A program made the position numbers and the translations under genes. From Paludibacteraceae bacterium (GTDB taxonomy: Bacteria; Bacteroidota; Bacteroidia; Bacteroidales; Paludibacteraceae), in NCBI GenBank assembly GCA_024405815.1, contig JAKSNX010000010.1, positions 1 through 32,645 of the forward strand: a stretch of 32,645 nucleotides of DNA, given 5' to 3'. Within the stretch, counting starts at the first letter, position 1, and each line of letters begins with the position of its first letter. A model generated the notes under the pieces. The model was not told where the DNA came from, made no database searches, and saw only the letters and a program-made list of their open reading frames with translations. Of this stretch, positions 1 through 7,591 are shown piece by piece.

Positions 1-656
1 CCCTCTGCGGCTCGCTTCTTAATAAAGGTGAACGGCTCTCCCACACCCACTAAATCGGGATTCCCTGGGTCAACAAGATAAACAGGCACTCCTTGCCGCA
101 CATATTGTAGTAGTGATGCTGCAGGATAAACTTTTAGTGATGTACCCACAACTATAAAAATATCAGCGGTCTGTGTTATCTCTATAGCCTTTGCAAGATT
201 GGGTACACTCTCTCCAAAAAACACTATATATGGTCTTAAAAGTGAGCCATCGGGGTGGCGGGCATCGTACTCCTGTTTCCAGCCGTCAATAGGTACGGTG
301 GCGGTCTCATCATCGCTGCTACGCAGTTTCATAAGCTCGCCATGCAGGTGAGTTATATTTGTACTACCTGCACGTTCATGCAAATTATCCACATTTTGAG
401 TTATAACCTGCACATTTTCAAAATGCTTTTCTAATTTTGCTATGGCATAATGGGCGGCGTTTGGCTCTTTAGTAAGCAACTCCTTACGGCGTTCATTATA
501 AAAATCAATCACGCCTTTACGGTTCCATATCATCGCTTCGGCAGTACATACCTCATCTACGCTATGGTTACACCACAAACCGTCACTGTCTCTGAAAGTT
601 GCAATTCCGCTGTCAGCAGAGACTCCTGCACCCGTAAATACTACAATGTTTTTCAT
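1..656 (-). CDS. cobB: Sir2-family NAD-dependent protein deacylase (sirtuin), C-terminus cut by window edge
   Basis: Sirtuins remove acetyl or other acyl groups from lysines using NAD. About 218 residues are visible, reading leftward off the window. The NAD-binding motif GAGVSADSGIATFRD is at residues 9-23, TQNVDNLHERAG is near residue 86, and the catalytic-His motif HLHGE follows. The Cys pairs that bind zinc in many sirtuins are not seen after HLHGE; the segment reads LMKLRSSDDE instead. I recall this zinc-less form from other Bacteroidetes sirtuins. FFGE and VGTSLKVYPAA also fit the family. The start ATG (654-656) overlaps the stop of the upstream transporter gene as ATGA, so the two are probably translationally coupled. 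The family is sure; the acyl specificity is not known. Confidence 0.93.
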   Translation of the reverse strand, partial: MKNIVVFTGAGVSADSGIATFRDSDGLWCNHSVDEVCTAEAMIWNRKGVIDFYNERRKELLTKEPNAAHYAIAKLEKHFENVQVITQNVDNLHERAGSTNITHLHGELMKLRSSDDETATVPIDGWKQEYDARHPDGSLLRPYIVFFGESVPNLAKAIEITQTADIFIVVGTSLKVYPAASLLQYVRQGVPVYLVDPGNPDLVGVGEPFTFIKKRAAE

Positions 657-2092
657 GCTAGAACAATATATTGCCAAATAGTGAACATACAAACAATTGC
701 AAATGTAAGGGCAAATAACCCGATGATAACGCCTGCGGTAGCCATCTGTTTTGTTGAAACCAATCCGGTGGAGTAGGCTATACCGTTAGATGGCGTTGAT
801 ATAGGAAGCACTACAGCGTAAGATGCGGCAAGTGCCACAATTACAAGCAGGGCGGTAACACCTCCAAACGGAGTAAGAGCCGAACCCAAACCAAGACCTA
901 TGGCAAGCATCATAGGCATCATCATAGCGGCAGTGGCAGTATTGCTGATAAATACAGAGAGACCCCAGCATAGCAGACCTGCAAATATAATTACAAGAGC
1001 AGGAGACATCGTGTCAAATGGAATAGAGACTACTATATTCTTAGCCAATCCCGTCTCCTCCATGCCTGCACCAAGAGCAAAACCTCCTGCCACCATCCAC
1101 AGTACGCTCCACTCTAATTTCTGAATATCAGCTGCCTTAAATATTCCTGTAATGGAGAACACCACAATAGGAATAAGGGCTACAATACTTATGTTAAGTC
1201 CTGTCAAAGTATCTGTCATCCATAGTACAATGGTGAGGATAGTGGTGCATATTATAGTCCAGAATTTCCATCTGTCGCAAGGCTTTACATCATTTTTCTC
1301 TATTTTTAGGTTAATCTCCTTATTCTTAAATGGGAAAAGTTTTAACAGTATAAACCAAGCCACAAAAATAATCACAAGCATACAAGGAACTATGGTAGCT
1401 ACCCAATCTCCAAATCCTAAGCCTAAATTCAGCCCATTAGGGTCGTTCAAATATTTAAGTGCAATAGCGTTAGGAGGGGTCCCTATCGGGGTACCTGTGC
1501 CACCTACAACTGCACTTATGGGAATACCTATAACAAGGGCGGCACTCCCCTTCTCATCAGCAGGCAGATTCTTGAACACAGGAGCCAGCATTGCAAACAT
1601 CATTGCAGATGTGGCACTGTCACTTACAAACATTGATATAATTGCAGTGGTGAGCATTATTCCTAAAAGAATGAATTTGGATTTGTGCCCAAAAGGCTTT
1701 AGAATAATGGAAGCCATCTGTTTGTCAAGCCCGGACGAAGATGCGACCTCTGCAATCACAAAACCACCTAAGAACAAGATGATTATTGGGTCGGCAAACG
1801 ATGCCAGAATTTTCTCATAACTGATAAGGTGTTCCGGGGCTATCCCTTCCCTCATAAAATTAAGACCTCCGTCAGAGACCGTGAAGGTTATTATGAGCAT
1901 ACATATAACACTGGTCACCCAAGCGGATACCGGCTCAAACACCCACATTAACGCTGTAAAGACAAACACCGCAAGCATTCTCTGCTGTGCAATATCTATA
2001 TTGGCAAGTGGAATCCACTCAATAGGCATAAAACCTAGTATTAAGCCTATTGCCGATATAATAACCAATTTAATAATGTTGTTTTTTGACAT
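653..2092 (-). CDS. DASS/SLC13-family sodium-coupled carboxylate transporter
   Basis: A 479-residue inner-membrane protein with about a dozen hydrophobic segments. It carries the DASS hallmarks: a first SNT-like motif SDSATSAMM, the VGGTGTPIGTPPNAIAL loop, a second SNT motif ISNTATAAMMMP and the late ISTPSNGIAYSTG loop. Members import dicarboxylates such as succinate, malate or fumarate, or sometimes sulfate, with sodium; the substrate cannot be read here. I chose the ATG at 2092 (MSKNNIIK). The longer frame begins with GTG at 2122, which lies inside the minus-strand -7 box TACTTTTG (2122-2129) and so cannot be in the transcript. The gene overlaps the downstream sirtuin by 4 nt. Their shared transcript suggests co-regulation, but no direct link between deacylase and transporter is known to me. 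Confidence 0.93.
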   Translation of the reverse strand: MSKNNIIKLVIISAIGLILGFMPIEWIPLANIDIAQQRMLAVFVFTALMWVFEPVSAWVTSVICMLIITFTVSDGGLNFMREGIAPEHLISYEKILASFADPIIILFLGGFVIAEVASSSGLDKQMASIILKPFGHKSKFILLGIMLTTAIISMFVSDSATSAMMFAMLAPVFKNLPADEKGSAALVIGIPISAVVGGTGTPIGTPPNAIALKYLNDPNGLNLGLGFGDWVATIVPCMLVIIFVAWFILLKLFPFKNKEINLKIEKNDVKPCDRWKFWTIICTTILTIVLWMTDTLTGLNISIVALIPIVVFSITGIFKAADIQKLEWSVLWMVAGGFALGAGMEETGLAKNIVVSIPFDTMSPALVIIFAGLLCWGLSVFISNTATAAMMMPMMLAIGLGLGSALTPFGGVTALLVIVALAASYAVVLPISTPSNGIAYSTGLVSTKQMATAGVIIGLFALTFAIVCMFTIWQYIVLA

Positions 2093-2121
2093 AGAATGAA
2101 ATATTAGAAGATTTAGATTCA

Positions 2122-2158
2122 CAAAAGTACGAAAAATAAAATAAAATGAGTAATTTTG
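2122..2158. promoter_or_regulatory. Back-to-back Bacteroidetes promoters for the DASS transporter and argD
   Basis: The minus strand shows TACTTTTG (2129 down to 2122) and the plus strand shows TAATTTTG (2151-2158). Both match the Bacteroidetes -7 consensus TAnnTTTG. Clear -33 TTG boxes are not visible for either. The boxes place transcription starts downstream of the first possible start codons of both genes, which decides in favour of the starts at 2092 and 2182. I found no convincing ARG box between them. Confidence 0.6.
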
Positions 2159-2181
2159 CAGATAAATTAGAAGGAGTTATT

Positions 2182-3303
2182 ATGAAACTATTTGATGTTT
2201 ATCCATTGTTTCCCATTGAGATAGTTAGGGGCAAAGGTTGTCATGTATATGATAGCGAAGGTGTGGAGTACCTTGATTTGTATGGTGGTCACGCTGTTAT
2301 TTCCGTTGGTCATGCTCACCCCGATTATGTGAAAGCCATATCGGAGCAGGTTGCACAACTTGGGTTTTATTCCAATTCTGTAATAAACGGACTACAACGT
2401 AAACTTGCCGATAAAATGGGTAAAATTTGCGGATATGACGATTATTTTCTGTTCCTTGTGAACTCAGGTGCCGAGGCTAACGAGAACGCTCTTAAACTTG
2501 CATCTTTCTATAATAACAGAAACAAGGTTCTTGCATTCAAGAAATCATTTCACGGAAGAACATCTGCGGCAGTAAGGGTTACAGATATTCCTAAATATAT
2601 AGCCCCTGTAAACGAGGGTTTGGAAGTTAAGTTTGTGGAACTTAATGATATAAATGCTGTAAAAGAAGCGTTGCAGACCAAAGAATATTCATCTGTAATT
2701 ATAGAGGGTATCCAAGGCATAGGTGGTATTCAAGTACCCGATGACTGCTTTATGCGTCAACTTCGTGATATATGCACAGAAACAGATACGGTTCTTATAC
2801 TTGATGAGATACAATCTGGTTACGGACGTAGCGGAAAATTCTTTGCTCATCAATATACAGGTATAAAGGCAGACCTTATTACAGTGGCAAAAGGTATTTG
2901 TAATGGTTTCCCGATGAGTGGTATGCTTATCAGTCCTAAATTCACTCCTGTATATGGACAACTTGGAACCACATTTGGAGGTAATCACCTTGGGTGTGCC
3001 GGAGCCATAGCGGTTTTGGATATAATAGAGAAAGAAAATCTAATACAAAACGCGGCGGAAGTAGGTGCCTATTTGCTTGATGAATTGGGCAAAATCAGCG
3101 GTATTAAAGAGGTTCGTGGACGCGGACTTATGATAGGTCTTGAGTTTGAGCAGCCTATCAAGGAGATTAGGTCAAAACTTCTGTTTGAGCAGCATGTATT
3201 TACAGGTGTGGCAGGAACTAACACCATACGTCTGTTACCGCCTCTATGTCTTACTATGGCGGACGCACAGGAGTTCCTTACCCGATTCAAGAAGTGCCTG
3301 TAG
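2182..3303 (+). CDS. argD: Acylornithine aminotransferase (class III PLP aminotransferase)
   Basis: A 373-residue enzyme of arginine synthesis that transfers an amino group from glutamate to N-acyl-glutamate semialdehyde to give N-acylornithine. In Bacteroides the later carbamoyl transfer acts on N-succinylornithine, so the acyl group here may be succinyl rather than acetyl (inference). Visible signatures are LYGGHAVISVGHAHP, the SGAEANENALKLA loop, FHGRT, ILDEIQSGYGRSG and the PLP lysine K237 in VAKGICNGFPMSG. The start at 2182 has a good ribosome site, AAGGAG at 2171-2176, five bases upstream. An ATG at 2146 lies upstream of the promoter's -7 box and is rejected. Unusually, the gene points toward argC and ends only 5 bp from it, instead of following argC in the same direction. 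Confidence 0.96.
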   Translation: MKLFDVYPLFPIEIVRGKGCHVYDSEGVEYLDLYGGHAVISVGHAHPDYVKAISEQVAQLGFYSNSVINGLQRKLADKMGKICGYDDYFLFLVNSGAEANENALKLASFYNNRNKVLAFKKSFHGRTSAAVRVTDIPKYIAPVNEGLEVKFVELNDINAVKEALQTKEYSSVIIEGIQGIGGIQVPDDCFMRQLRDICTETDTVLILDEIQSGYGRSGKFFAHQYTGIKADLITVAKGICNGFPMSGMLISPKFTPVYGQLGTTFGGNHLGCAGAIAVLDIIEKENLIQNAAEVGAYLLDELGKISGIKEVRGRGLMIGLEFEQPIKEIRSKLLFEQHVFTGVAGTNTIRLLPPLCLTMADAQEFLTRFKKCL

Positions 3304-3308
3304 TGTAT

Positions 3309-4271
3309 TTAGAACGCCGCACTCTTTAATTTCAGTCCTGCGGTCTCTTCAAGTCCGAACATTAGGTTCATATTCTGAACCGCCTGACCAGATGCTCCTT
3401 TTAGCAGATTGTCTATCATGGATAGAACTAACAGTTTATCTCCATGCTTTTCTACATGTACAATGGCTTTGTTTGTATTCACCACCTGTTTCATATCGGG
3501 ATTTTCATCCATAACAAATGTGAATGCGGCATCTTTATAGAAATCCTTGTATAGTCTTACTGCCTCTTCTGCACTAAGTTTACAATCAAGGTGTGAGGCT
3601 ACAAATATGCCTCTTGCAAAATCACCTCTGAACGGAATAAAATTGATAGCCTTGTCAAAACCTGGCTGAAGTTTGCATAATGTTTGGTTTATCTCTATAA
3701 GGTGTTGATGCTCAAATGCCTTATATACAGATAAGTTATTGTTTCTCCAACTAAAATGGGTGGTTGCCCCAGGTTTTACACCTGCCCCTGTAGAACCTGT
3801 GATGCCTGTGGTCTGAACCTCTGATTTTAGCAGTCCATTAGCGGCAAGTGGAATAAGTCCAAGTTGTATTGCTGTGGCAAAACACCCTGGATTGGCAAGC
3901 AAAGAGTAATTTTTAATGCGTTCTCTGTTTATTTCGGGAAGTCCATACACATATCCGTTACTCTCGTCACGGTAATCTTGTGCCAAATCTATAACTTTAA
4001 GATTTAATGGTTTTGCGTGTTCTGACCAAAACTCTGTGCTTTTGCCGTGACCTGAACACATAAATACCACATCTATGGAATTTAAGTCCATTTCATCGGT
4101 AAAATCCATATCCGTTTCACCAAACAGACCTTCGTGTACGTAGTATAGCTTATTACCTGCATTACTACTGCTGTTTACAAACTTAATTTCCACATTAGGG
4201 TGGTTAAGGAGTATTCTTAGCAACTCCCCTGCAGTGTATCCCGCACCCCCTATAATTCCTACTTTTATCAT
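3309..4271 (-). CDS. argC: N-acyl-gamma-glutamyl-phosphate reductase
   Basis: A 320-residue NADPH-dependent reductase that turns N-acylglutamyl phosphate into the semialdehyde, the substrate of ArgD. The N-terminal dinucleotide fold reads KVGIIGGAGYTAGELLRIL, and the active-site cysteine is C130 in NPGCFATA. GSTGAGVKPG and HQHLIEI also fit ArgC. I use the ATG at 4271, directly before MIKVGIIGG, rather than an upstream in-frame TTG at 4301. The start lies 4 nt after the argG stop, so the two are co-translated in one operon. The 3' end faces argD with a 5-bp gap, and no strong terminator is visible there. Confidence 0.97.
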   Translation of the reverse strand: MIKVGIIGGAGYTAGELLRILLNHPNVEIKFVNSSSNAGNKLYYVHEGLFGETDMDFTDEMDLNSIDVVFMCSGHGKSTEFWSEHAKPLNLKVIDLAQDYRDESNGYVYGLPEINRERIKNYSLLANPGCFATAIQLGLIPLAANGLLKSEVQTTGITGSTGAGVKPGATTHFSWRNNNLSVYKAFEHQHLIEINQTLCKLQPGFDKAINFIPFRGDFARGIFVASHLDCKLSAEEAVRLYKDFYKDAAFTFVMDENPDMKQVVNTNKAIVHVEKHGDKLLVLSMIDNLLKGASGQAVQNMNLMFGLEETAGLKLKSAAF

Positions 4272-4275
4272 AATA

Positions 4276-5472
4276 CTATTTTCTTTCATTTGGGTGAGCA
4301 AGATAGTATGCTCTTAATGCTGTAGATGTTACCTTTATAAATCCTTTTGCATCTTCTGAACTCCAAGCCTTGGCGGTCTCGCCATACTCACCTAATTTAT
4401 TCTTAACCAAATCGTTAGGCGAATCAACTCCTACCGTTTGGAATCCCAACGGACGTAGTTCAAGGGTAACCTCTCCTGTTACGTTACGCTGACTGCTTTG
4501 AAGCATAGCCTCTATATCGGGCATTACGGGCTCAAGGTATTGGCTCTCATGCAAGAACATTCCGTACCAGTTGGAAACTTGGTCTTTCCAGTATTGCTGC
4601 CATTTGCTGAGTGTGTATTTCTCAAGGAAACGGTGTGCTCCTATTATAAGCATTGGGGCAGCAGCTTCAAATCCAACTCTACCCTTGATACCTATTATAG
4701 TATCACCTACATGGCAATCCCTGCCTATTCCGTATGCGGCACCTATCTCCTCTACTGCCTGAATGGCTTTAATCTTATCTGTAAATTTCTTGCCGTTTAC
4801 ACTGCAAAGTTCTCCCTTATCAAATCCTAATTTAAGGATTTCAGGACCCTCTTTTGTAGGGTGCTTAAGGTATGCAGACTCTGGCAAGCCTTGTTTGGAA
4901 TCAAGAATCTCTCCTCCACAGATTGATGTTCCCCAAATGCCTACGTTATAAGAGTACTTTAACTTGGTGAAATCGGCATAAAATCCGTTTTTATTAAGGT
5001 AATCAACCTCCTCTTGGCGGCTTAGGTTGCCGTCTCTTGTAAGGGTTATTATCTCTACTCCAGGTGCCATTACAAGGAATGTCATATCAAAACGTATTTG
5101 GTCATTTCCGGCACCTGTAGAGCCATGTGCTATGGCAGAAGCACCTATCTCATTTGCATATCGGGCTATGGCTATGGCTTGGAATATACGTTCAGAGCTT
5201 ACTGAGATTGGATAACAATTATTACGCAGCACATTGCCAAAAACCATATATTTTAGGCTCTTCTCATAATACTCTTGGGTTACATCAAGGGTTACATATT
5301 GTTTGGCACCTAATTTATAGGCGTTCTCCTCGTTCTTTTTTAACTGTTCCGCACTAAAGCCTCCTGTGTTTGCACAGGCTGCATAAACTTCATAACCTTT
5401 CTCTTTTGCAAGATACATAACGGTGTAAGAGGTATCCAAACCACCGCTAAATGCAACTACTACTTTTTTCAT
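4276..5472 (-). CDS. argG: Argininosuccinate synthase
   Basis: A 398-residue cytosolic enzyme joining citrulline and aspartate with ATP to form argininosuccinate, the second-to-last step of arginine synthesis. The ATP pyrophosphatase loop VVAFSGGLDTSYTVMYL stands at residues 4-20. AIAHGSTGAGNDQIRFD and GRDCHVGDTIIGIKGRVGFEAAAP are further family motifs. Length is normal. The gene lies 272 nt downstream of the GNAT gene, across a gap with a MITE-like inverted repeat and an 8-bp tandem repeat. It may therefore use a local promoter, for which I see only a weak candidate (AACATTTG, 5563-5570 minus). argC follows at once. Confidence 0.97.
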   Translation of the reverse strand: MKKVVVAFSGGLDTSYTVMYLAKEKGYEVYAACANTGGFSAEQLKKNEENAYKLGAKQYVTLDVTQEYYEKSLKYMVFGNVLRNNCYPISVSSERIFQAIAIARYANEIGASAIAHGSTGAGNDQIRFDMTFLVMAPGVEIITLTRDGNLSRQEEVDYLNKNGFYADFTKLKYSYNVGIWGTSICGGEILDSKQGLPESAYLKHPTKEGPEILKLGFDKGELCSVNGKKFTDKIKAIQAVEEIGAAYGIGRDCHVGDTIIGIKGRVGFEAAAPMLIIGAHRFLEKYTLSKWQQYWKDQVSNWYGMFLHESQYLEPVMPDIEAMLQSSQRNVTGEVTLELRPLGFQTVGVDSPNDLVKNKLGEYGETAKAWSSEDAKGFIKVTSTALRAYYLAHPNERK

Positions 5473-5505
5473 ATTTTTCTTATTAGTTATTATTGATTAA
5501 TCTAT

Positions 5506-5669
5506 AAATTTAATGAGTTATTACGTTCATAATTGCTCGCTGTTAACCCCTTCAAAACCACACAAATGTTCGGAGACTCACCAATGTAACTCCGTTACTG
5601 GTTCGTGCCTCCATTTGTACGTGATTTTGTGCGGGGGCTTCGCAGATTCACTCATAACTCATTAAATTT
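5506..5669. repeat. Small inverted-repeat element (MITE-like) between GNAT and argG
   Basis: A perfect 16-bp inverted repeat, AAATTTAATGAGTTAT at 5506-5521 and ATAACTCATTAAATTT at 5654-5669, bounds a 164-bp segment with no plausible gene. The segment interrupts the arg operon. No clear target-site duplication is visible. It could be a MITE, or simply a long-range hairpin in the transcript. This and the adjoining 8-bp repeat account for most of the intergenic gap. Confidence 0.5.
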
Positions 5670-5673
5670 TCAC

Positions 5674-5745
5674 ATCACCGAATCACCAAATCACCGCATC
5701 ACCGTATCACCAAATCACCGTATCACCAAATCACCGAATCACCAT
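5674..5745. repeat. 8-bp tandem repeat (9 units of ATCACCNN)
   Basis: Nine uninterrupted units of ATCACC followed by two variable bases (GA, AA, GC, GT, AA, GT, AA, GA, AT) run in exact 8-bp register. The array ends on the stop codon of the GNAT gene. On the mRNA strand it reads GGTGAT repeated, just after the GNAT stop. Copy number is likely variable between strains. It does not look like a CRISPR array because it has no spacers. Confidence 0.85.
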
Positions 5746-6377
5746 CAATTTGGGAATCCATCGGGGAATCTTTTCTTTATTATTTCAATCACCTCCGGGT
5801 CTTTCTCAAGCTCCTCGTTGGCATCACGTACACTGCGTTCACGCTCTGGGTCATAGAGCATACCTGTACAAACACAATAGCGTCTGCCTGTACGTTCCAG
5901 CACATCGTGGTTTATACAGCCCTCACAACCTTTCCAAAATGTCTCATCGTCTGTAAGTTGGGCAAATGTAACAGGTATATAGCCATGTTCTGTATTAAGT
6001 TTCATAACAGCTGCTCCTGACGTTAAACTAAATATCTTAGCCTCAGGCCAACGCATACGGGCAAGTGTAAATGTTACGTGCTTGATTCTCTTGGCAACTC
6101 CCAAACCTCTGAATTTTTCAGGAACTATAAGCCCCGATGTGGTAACATAATGCTTCCCACCCCATGTCTCTATATAACTGAACCCTGCAAACTCATCTCC
6201 ATAAAGTGCAATGACGGCTTTTCCCTCAAGCATTTTCTGCTTGACATAATCAGGGTTACGTTTTGCTATTCCTGTTCCTCTTACAGCCGCTGCCGAGGCA
6301 ATTGTTGACAATATTGTATCAACATACTCAATATGACTCTCGTCTGCCACAACAATTTTAATATCTGACGCTTTCAT
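5745..6377 (-). CDS. Arginine-operon GNAT acyltransferase, probable N-acylglutamate synthase
   Basis: A 210-residue GNAT-fold protein. The acyl-CoA-binding motif A is LIVPEKFRGLGVAKRI, around residue 85-100. Bacteroidetes lack the classical ArgA, and, as I recall, the Bacteroides homologue in this operon slot has been implicated by mutant phenotypes in the first step, acylation of glutamate with an acetyl or succinyl group. The C-terminal part carries four clustered cysteines, C151-x2-C154-x13-C168-x-C170, which look like a metal or cluster site and are not part of a basic GNAT domain. The gene sits 12 nt downstream of argR. AAAGGAG abuts the ATG with almost no spacer. The fold is sure; the reaction is inferred from context. 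Confidence 0.85.
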   Translation of the reverse strand: MKASDIKIVVADESHIEYVDTILSTIASAAAVRGTGIAKRNPDYVKQKMLEGKAVIALYGDEFAGFSYIETWGGKHYVTTSGLIVPEKFRGLGVAKRIKHVTFTLARMRWPEAKIFSLTSGAAVMKLNTEHGYIPVTFAQLTDDETFWKGCEGCINHDVLERTGRRYCVCTGMLYDPERERSVRDANEELEKDPEVIEIIKKRFPDGFPN

Positions 6378-6389
6378 CTCCTTTTAGAA

Positions 6390-6851
6390 CTAATGTTCAC
6401 TTTCTTCTAATATTTTAGTAAGAGACTTTGTAATCTCTTCTCTTGAAAATCCTTCTCTTGGAACTATGATTATGGTATCATCGCCGGCTACTGTTCCAAG
6501 AATAGCGCTTGTGGAACTGCTGTCTATCTCAGAAGCAATACCTCCTGCATACCCTGATTTGGTTTTTATTACCGCAAGATGGCCTGAAAATTCCAATGAA
6601 TTAACACCTATCTTTTTTACCTCTGATGAATGAGAGGCTGGGAATGTACTTAAAGGAACTACGTACCTGTACAATCCTTGCGGCGTTAATGTTTTGGAAA
6701 TTTTAAGACGTTTAAGGTCTCTTGACAATGTTGCCTGTGTAAGGTTAAATCCATTCTCTTTTAAAATGGATAATAACTCCTCCTGACTTGATACATTATT
6801 CTCAAGGCAGACTTGCCTAATAAACTTAATTCTGTCTGTCTTATTTTTCAT
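6390..6851 (-). CDS. argR: Arginine repressor
   Basis: A 153-residue ArgR. The N-terminal winged helix holds SQEELLSILKENGF and the recognition helix TQATLSRDLKRLKI. The C-terminal oligomerisation and arginine-binding domain has GTVAGDDTIIIVPREG. The ATG at 6851 gives MKNKTDRIKFIRQ; an in-frame TTG at 6914 is rejected because it lies upstream of the -7 box. ArgR binds paired ARG boxes when arginine is present. Such a box occurs directly before this gene, so argR and the downstream GNAT, argG and argC genes are probably under its own control. Confidence 0.97.
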   Translation of the reverse strand: MKNKTDRIKFIRQVCLENNVSSQEELLSILKENGFNLTQATLSRDLKRLKISKTLTPQGLYRYVVPLSTFPASHSSEVKKIGVNSLEFSGHLAVIKTKSGYAGGIASEIDSSSTSAILGTVAGDDTIIIVPREGFSREEITKSLTKILEESEH

Positions 6852-6853
6852 AA

Positions 6854-6867
6854 TGAATAAATATTCG
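6854..6867. promoter_or_regulatory. ARG-box-like operator before argR
   Basis: TGAATAAATATTCG matches the ARG-box core TGAAT-wwww-ATTCA at all but the last base. It begins 2 nt upstream of the argR start codon and lies in the leader of the arg transcript. The E. coli consensus is established; its use by this Bacteroidetes ArgR is inferred. Confidence 0.6.
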
Positions 6868-6870
6868 GTT

Positions 6871-6920
6871 TTTCTGCAAATTTTCTGCAAATTTATACAA
6901 AAAAAATAGAACAACCAAAA
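6871..6920 (-). promoter_or_regulatory. argR operon promoter with an 11-bp direct repeat
   Basis: The -7 box TAAATTTG lies at 6888-6895 (minus), with TTTTG at 6916-6920 twenty bases upstream as a -33 box. The promoter overlaps a perfect tandem repeat of TTTCTGCAAAT (6871-6881 and 6882-6892, plus-strand reading). The 11-bp period, about one helical turn, suggests two protein-binding sites on the same face. Confidence 0.6.
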
Positions 6921-6927
6921 GTTGTCC
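6899..6927 (-). terminator. Intrinsic terminator of the Ser/Ala-rich lipoprotein gene
   Basis: On the minus strand GGACAAC, loop TTTTG and GTTGTTC form a 7-bp stem with one G-U pair. It is followed by TA and eight Ts. It lies 27 nt after the lipoprotein stop and overlaps the upstream half of the argR promoter. Confidence 0.75.
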
Positions 6928-6953
6928 TACTTTTTATACATAAATTTATTTAA

Positions 6954-7523
6954 TTACTTAGACAATGAACCAAGTAAAGATGATAATGCAGAAACTGCTG
7001 TAGATGCAGTTGAAGATGATGCTGACGAAGTACCTCCTACCGCAGATGTAATTGCAGAGGTTGCTGCAGATGTAGCTGATGAAGCAAGAGAGTTAAGGTC
7101 TATGTTTGTCAACGCAGATATTGTGTTGTCAACATTAGAGTTATTAACTAATCCTGTAGCACCTGAAACCATTCCCAAAGCAAAATCCTTATAGAAAGTC
7201 TTGTCTTTATAATTATCCTTAATAGTTGCTACGCTTGTGGCAAGTGATGCAAGATTAAGGATGTTATTTGCATTTTTCATATCAAGCTTACCATCTGCCT
7301 TGTAATTCTTGTAGATGTTCATTAGAGCAGAACCTGCTGTTGAACCTGCTTGTGAAGCAGAAGAAGCAGAAGACGATACTCCTAACATTGATGAAACAGT
7401 ACTTGCAATACTTGATGAACCTGAATTAGAAGAAGCAGTTGATGTGGAACTACTTGACTTGCAACTTGTCATTGCCAATGCAAATATGGTGCATAGGGCA
7501 ACAGAGATAAATTTTGTTTTCAT
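6954..7523 (-). CDS. Ser/Ala-rich lipoprotein of unknown function
   Basis: A 189-residue protein with a type II signal peptide: MKTKFISVALCTIFALAMTSC, lipobox MTSC with C21 as the lipidated residue. Most of the rest is Ser/Ala/Gly-rich low complexity, around residues 22-65 and 135-189. A more normal central segment (YKNYKADGKLDMKNANNILNLASLA, then NYKDKTFYKDFALGMVSGATG) could form a small helical domain. Several Bacteroidales lipoproteins of about this size look alike, but I cannot name the family. It is transcribed alone: a TAACTTTG -7 box lies upstream and a strong terminator downstream. It is probably anchored in the inner leaflet of the outer membrane. Confidence 0.85.
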   Translation of the reverse strand: MKTKFISVALCTIFALAMTSCKSSSSTSTASSNSGSSSIASTVSSMLGVSSSASSASQAGSTAGSALMNIYKNYKADGKLDMKNANNILNLASLATSVATIKDNYKDKTFYKDFALGMVSGATGLVNNSNVDNTISALTNIDLNSLASSATSAATSAITSAVGGTSSASSSTASTAVSALSSLLGSLSK

Positions 7524-7566
7524 AATTGATAAATTTTATAAAGTTAAACGTTATTCTACTAAGGTG

Positions 7567-7574
7567 CAAAGTTA
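7567..7574 (-). promoter_or_regulatory. -7 box of the lipoprotein promoter
   Basis: TAACTTTG on the minus strand is a full match to TAnnTTTG, 43 bp upstream of the ATG at 7523. A -33 TTG at the usual spacing is not clear. Confidence 0.55.
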
Positions 7575-7591
7575 AACAAAAATAATGAACA

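Noticed and set aside
1152..1820. Long plus-strand open frame opposite the DASS gene
   Set aside because: It lies wholly antisense to a clear transporter gene, has no family features and no promoter.
2108..2121. ARG box in the argD/DASS promoter region
   Set aside because: Only one half-site (ATTCA) is present; the partner half matches poorly.
2093..2122. Upstream GTG start of the DASS transporter
   Set aside because: The codon overlaps the minus-strand -7 box, upstream of the transcript start.
3314..3343. Terminator between argD and argC (CCGCA/TGCGG pairing)
   Set aside because: Short stem with a long loop and no U-tract.
5563..5570. argG promoter -7 box AACATTTG
   Set aside because: Only a 7-of-8 match without a visible -33 element; kept as a weak possibility only.
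5674..5745. CRISPR array
   Set aside because: Units are 8 bp, contiguous and without spacers; no cas genes nearby.
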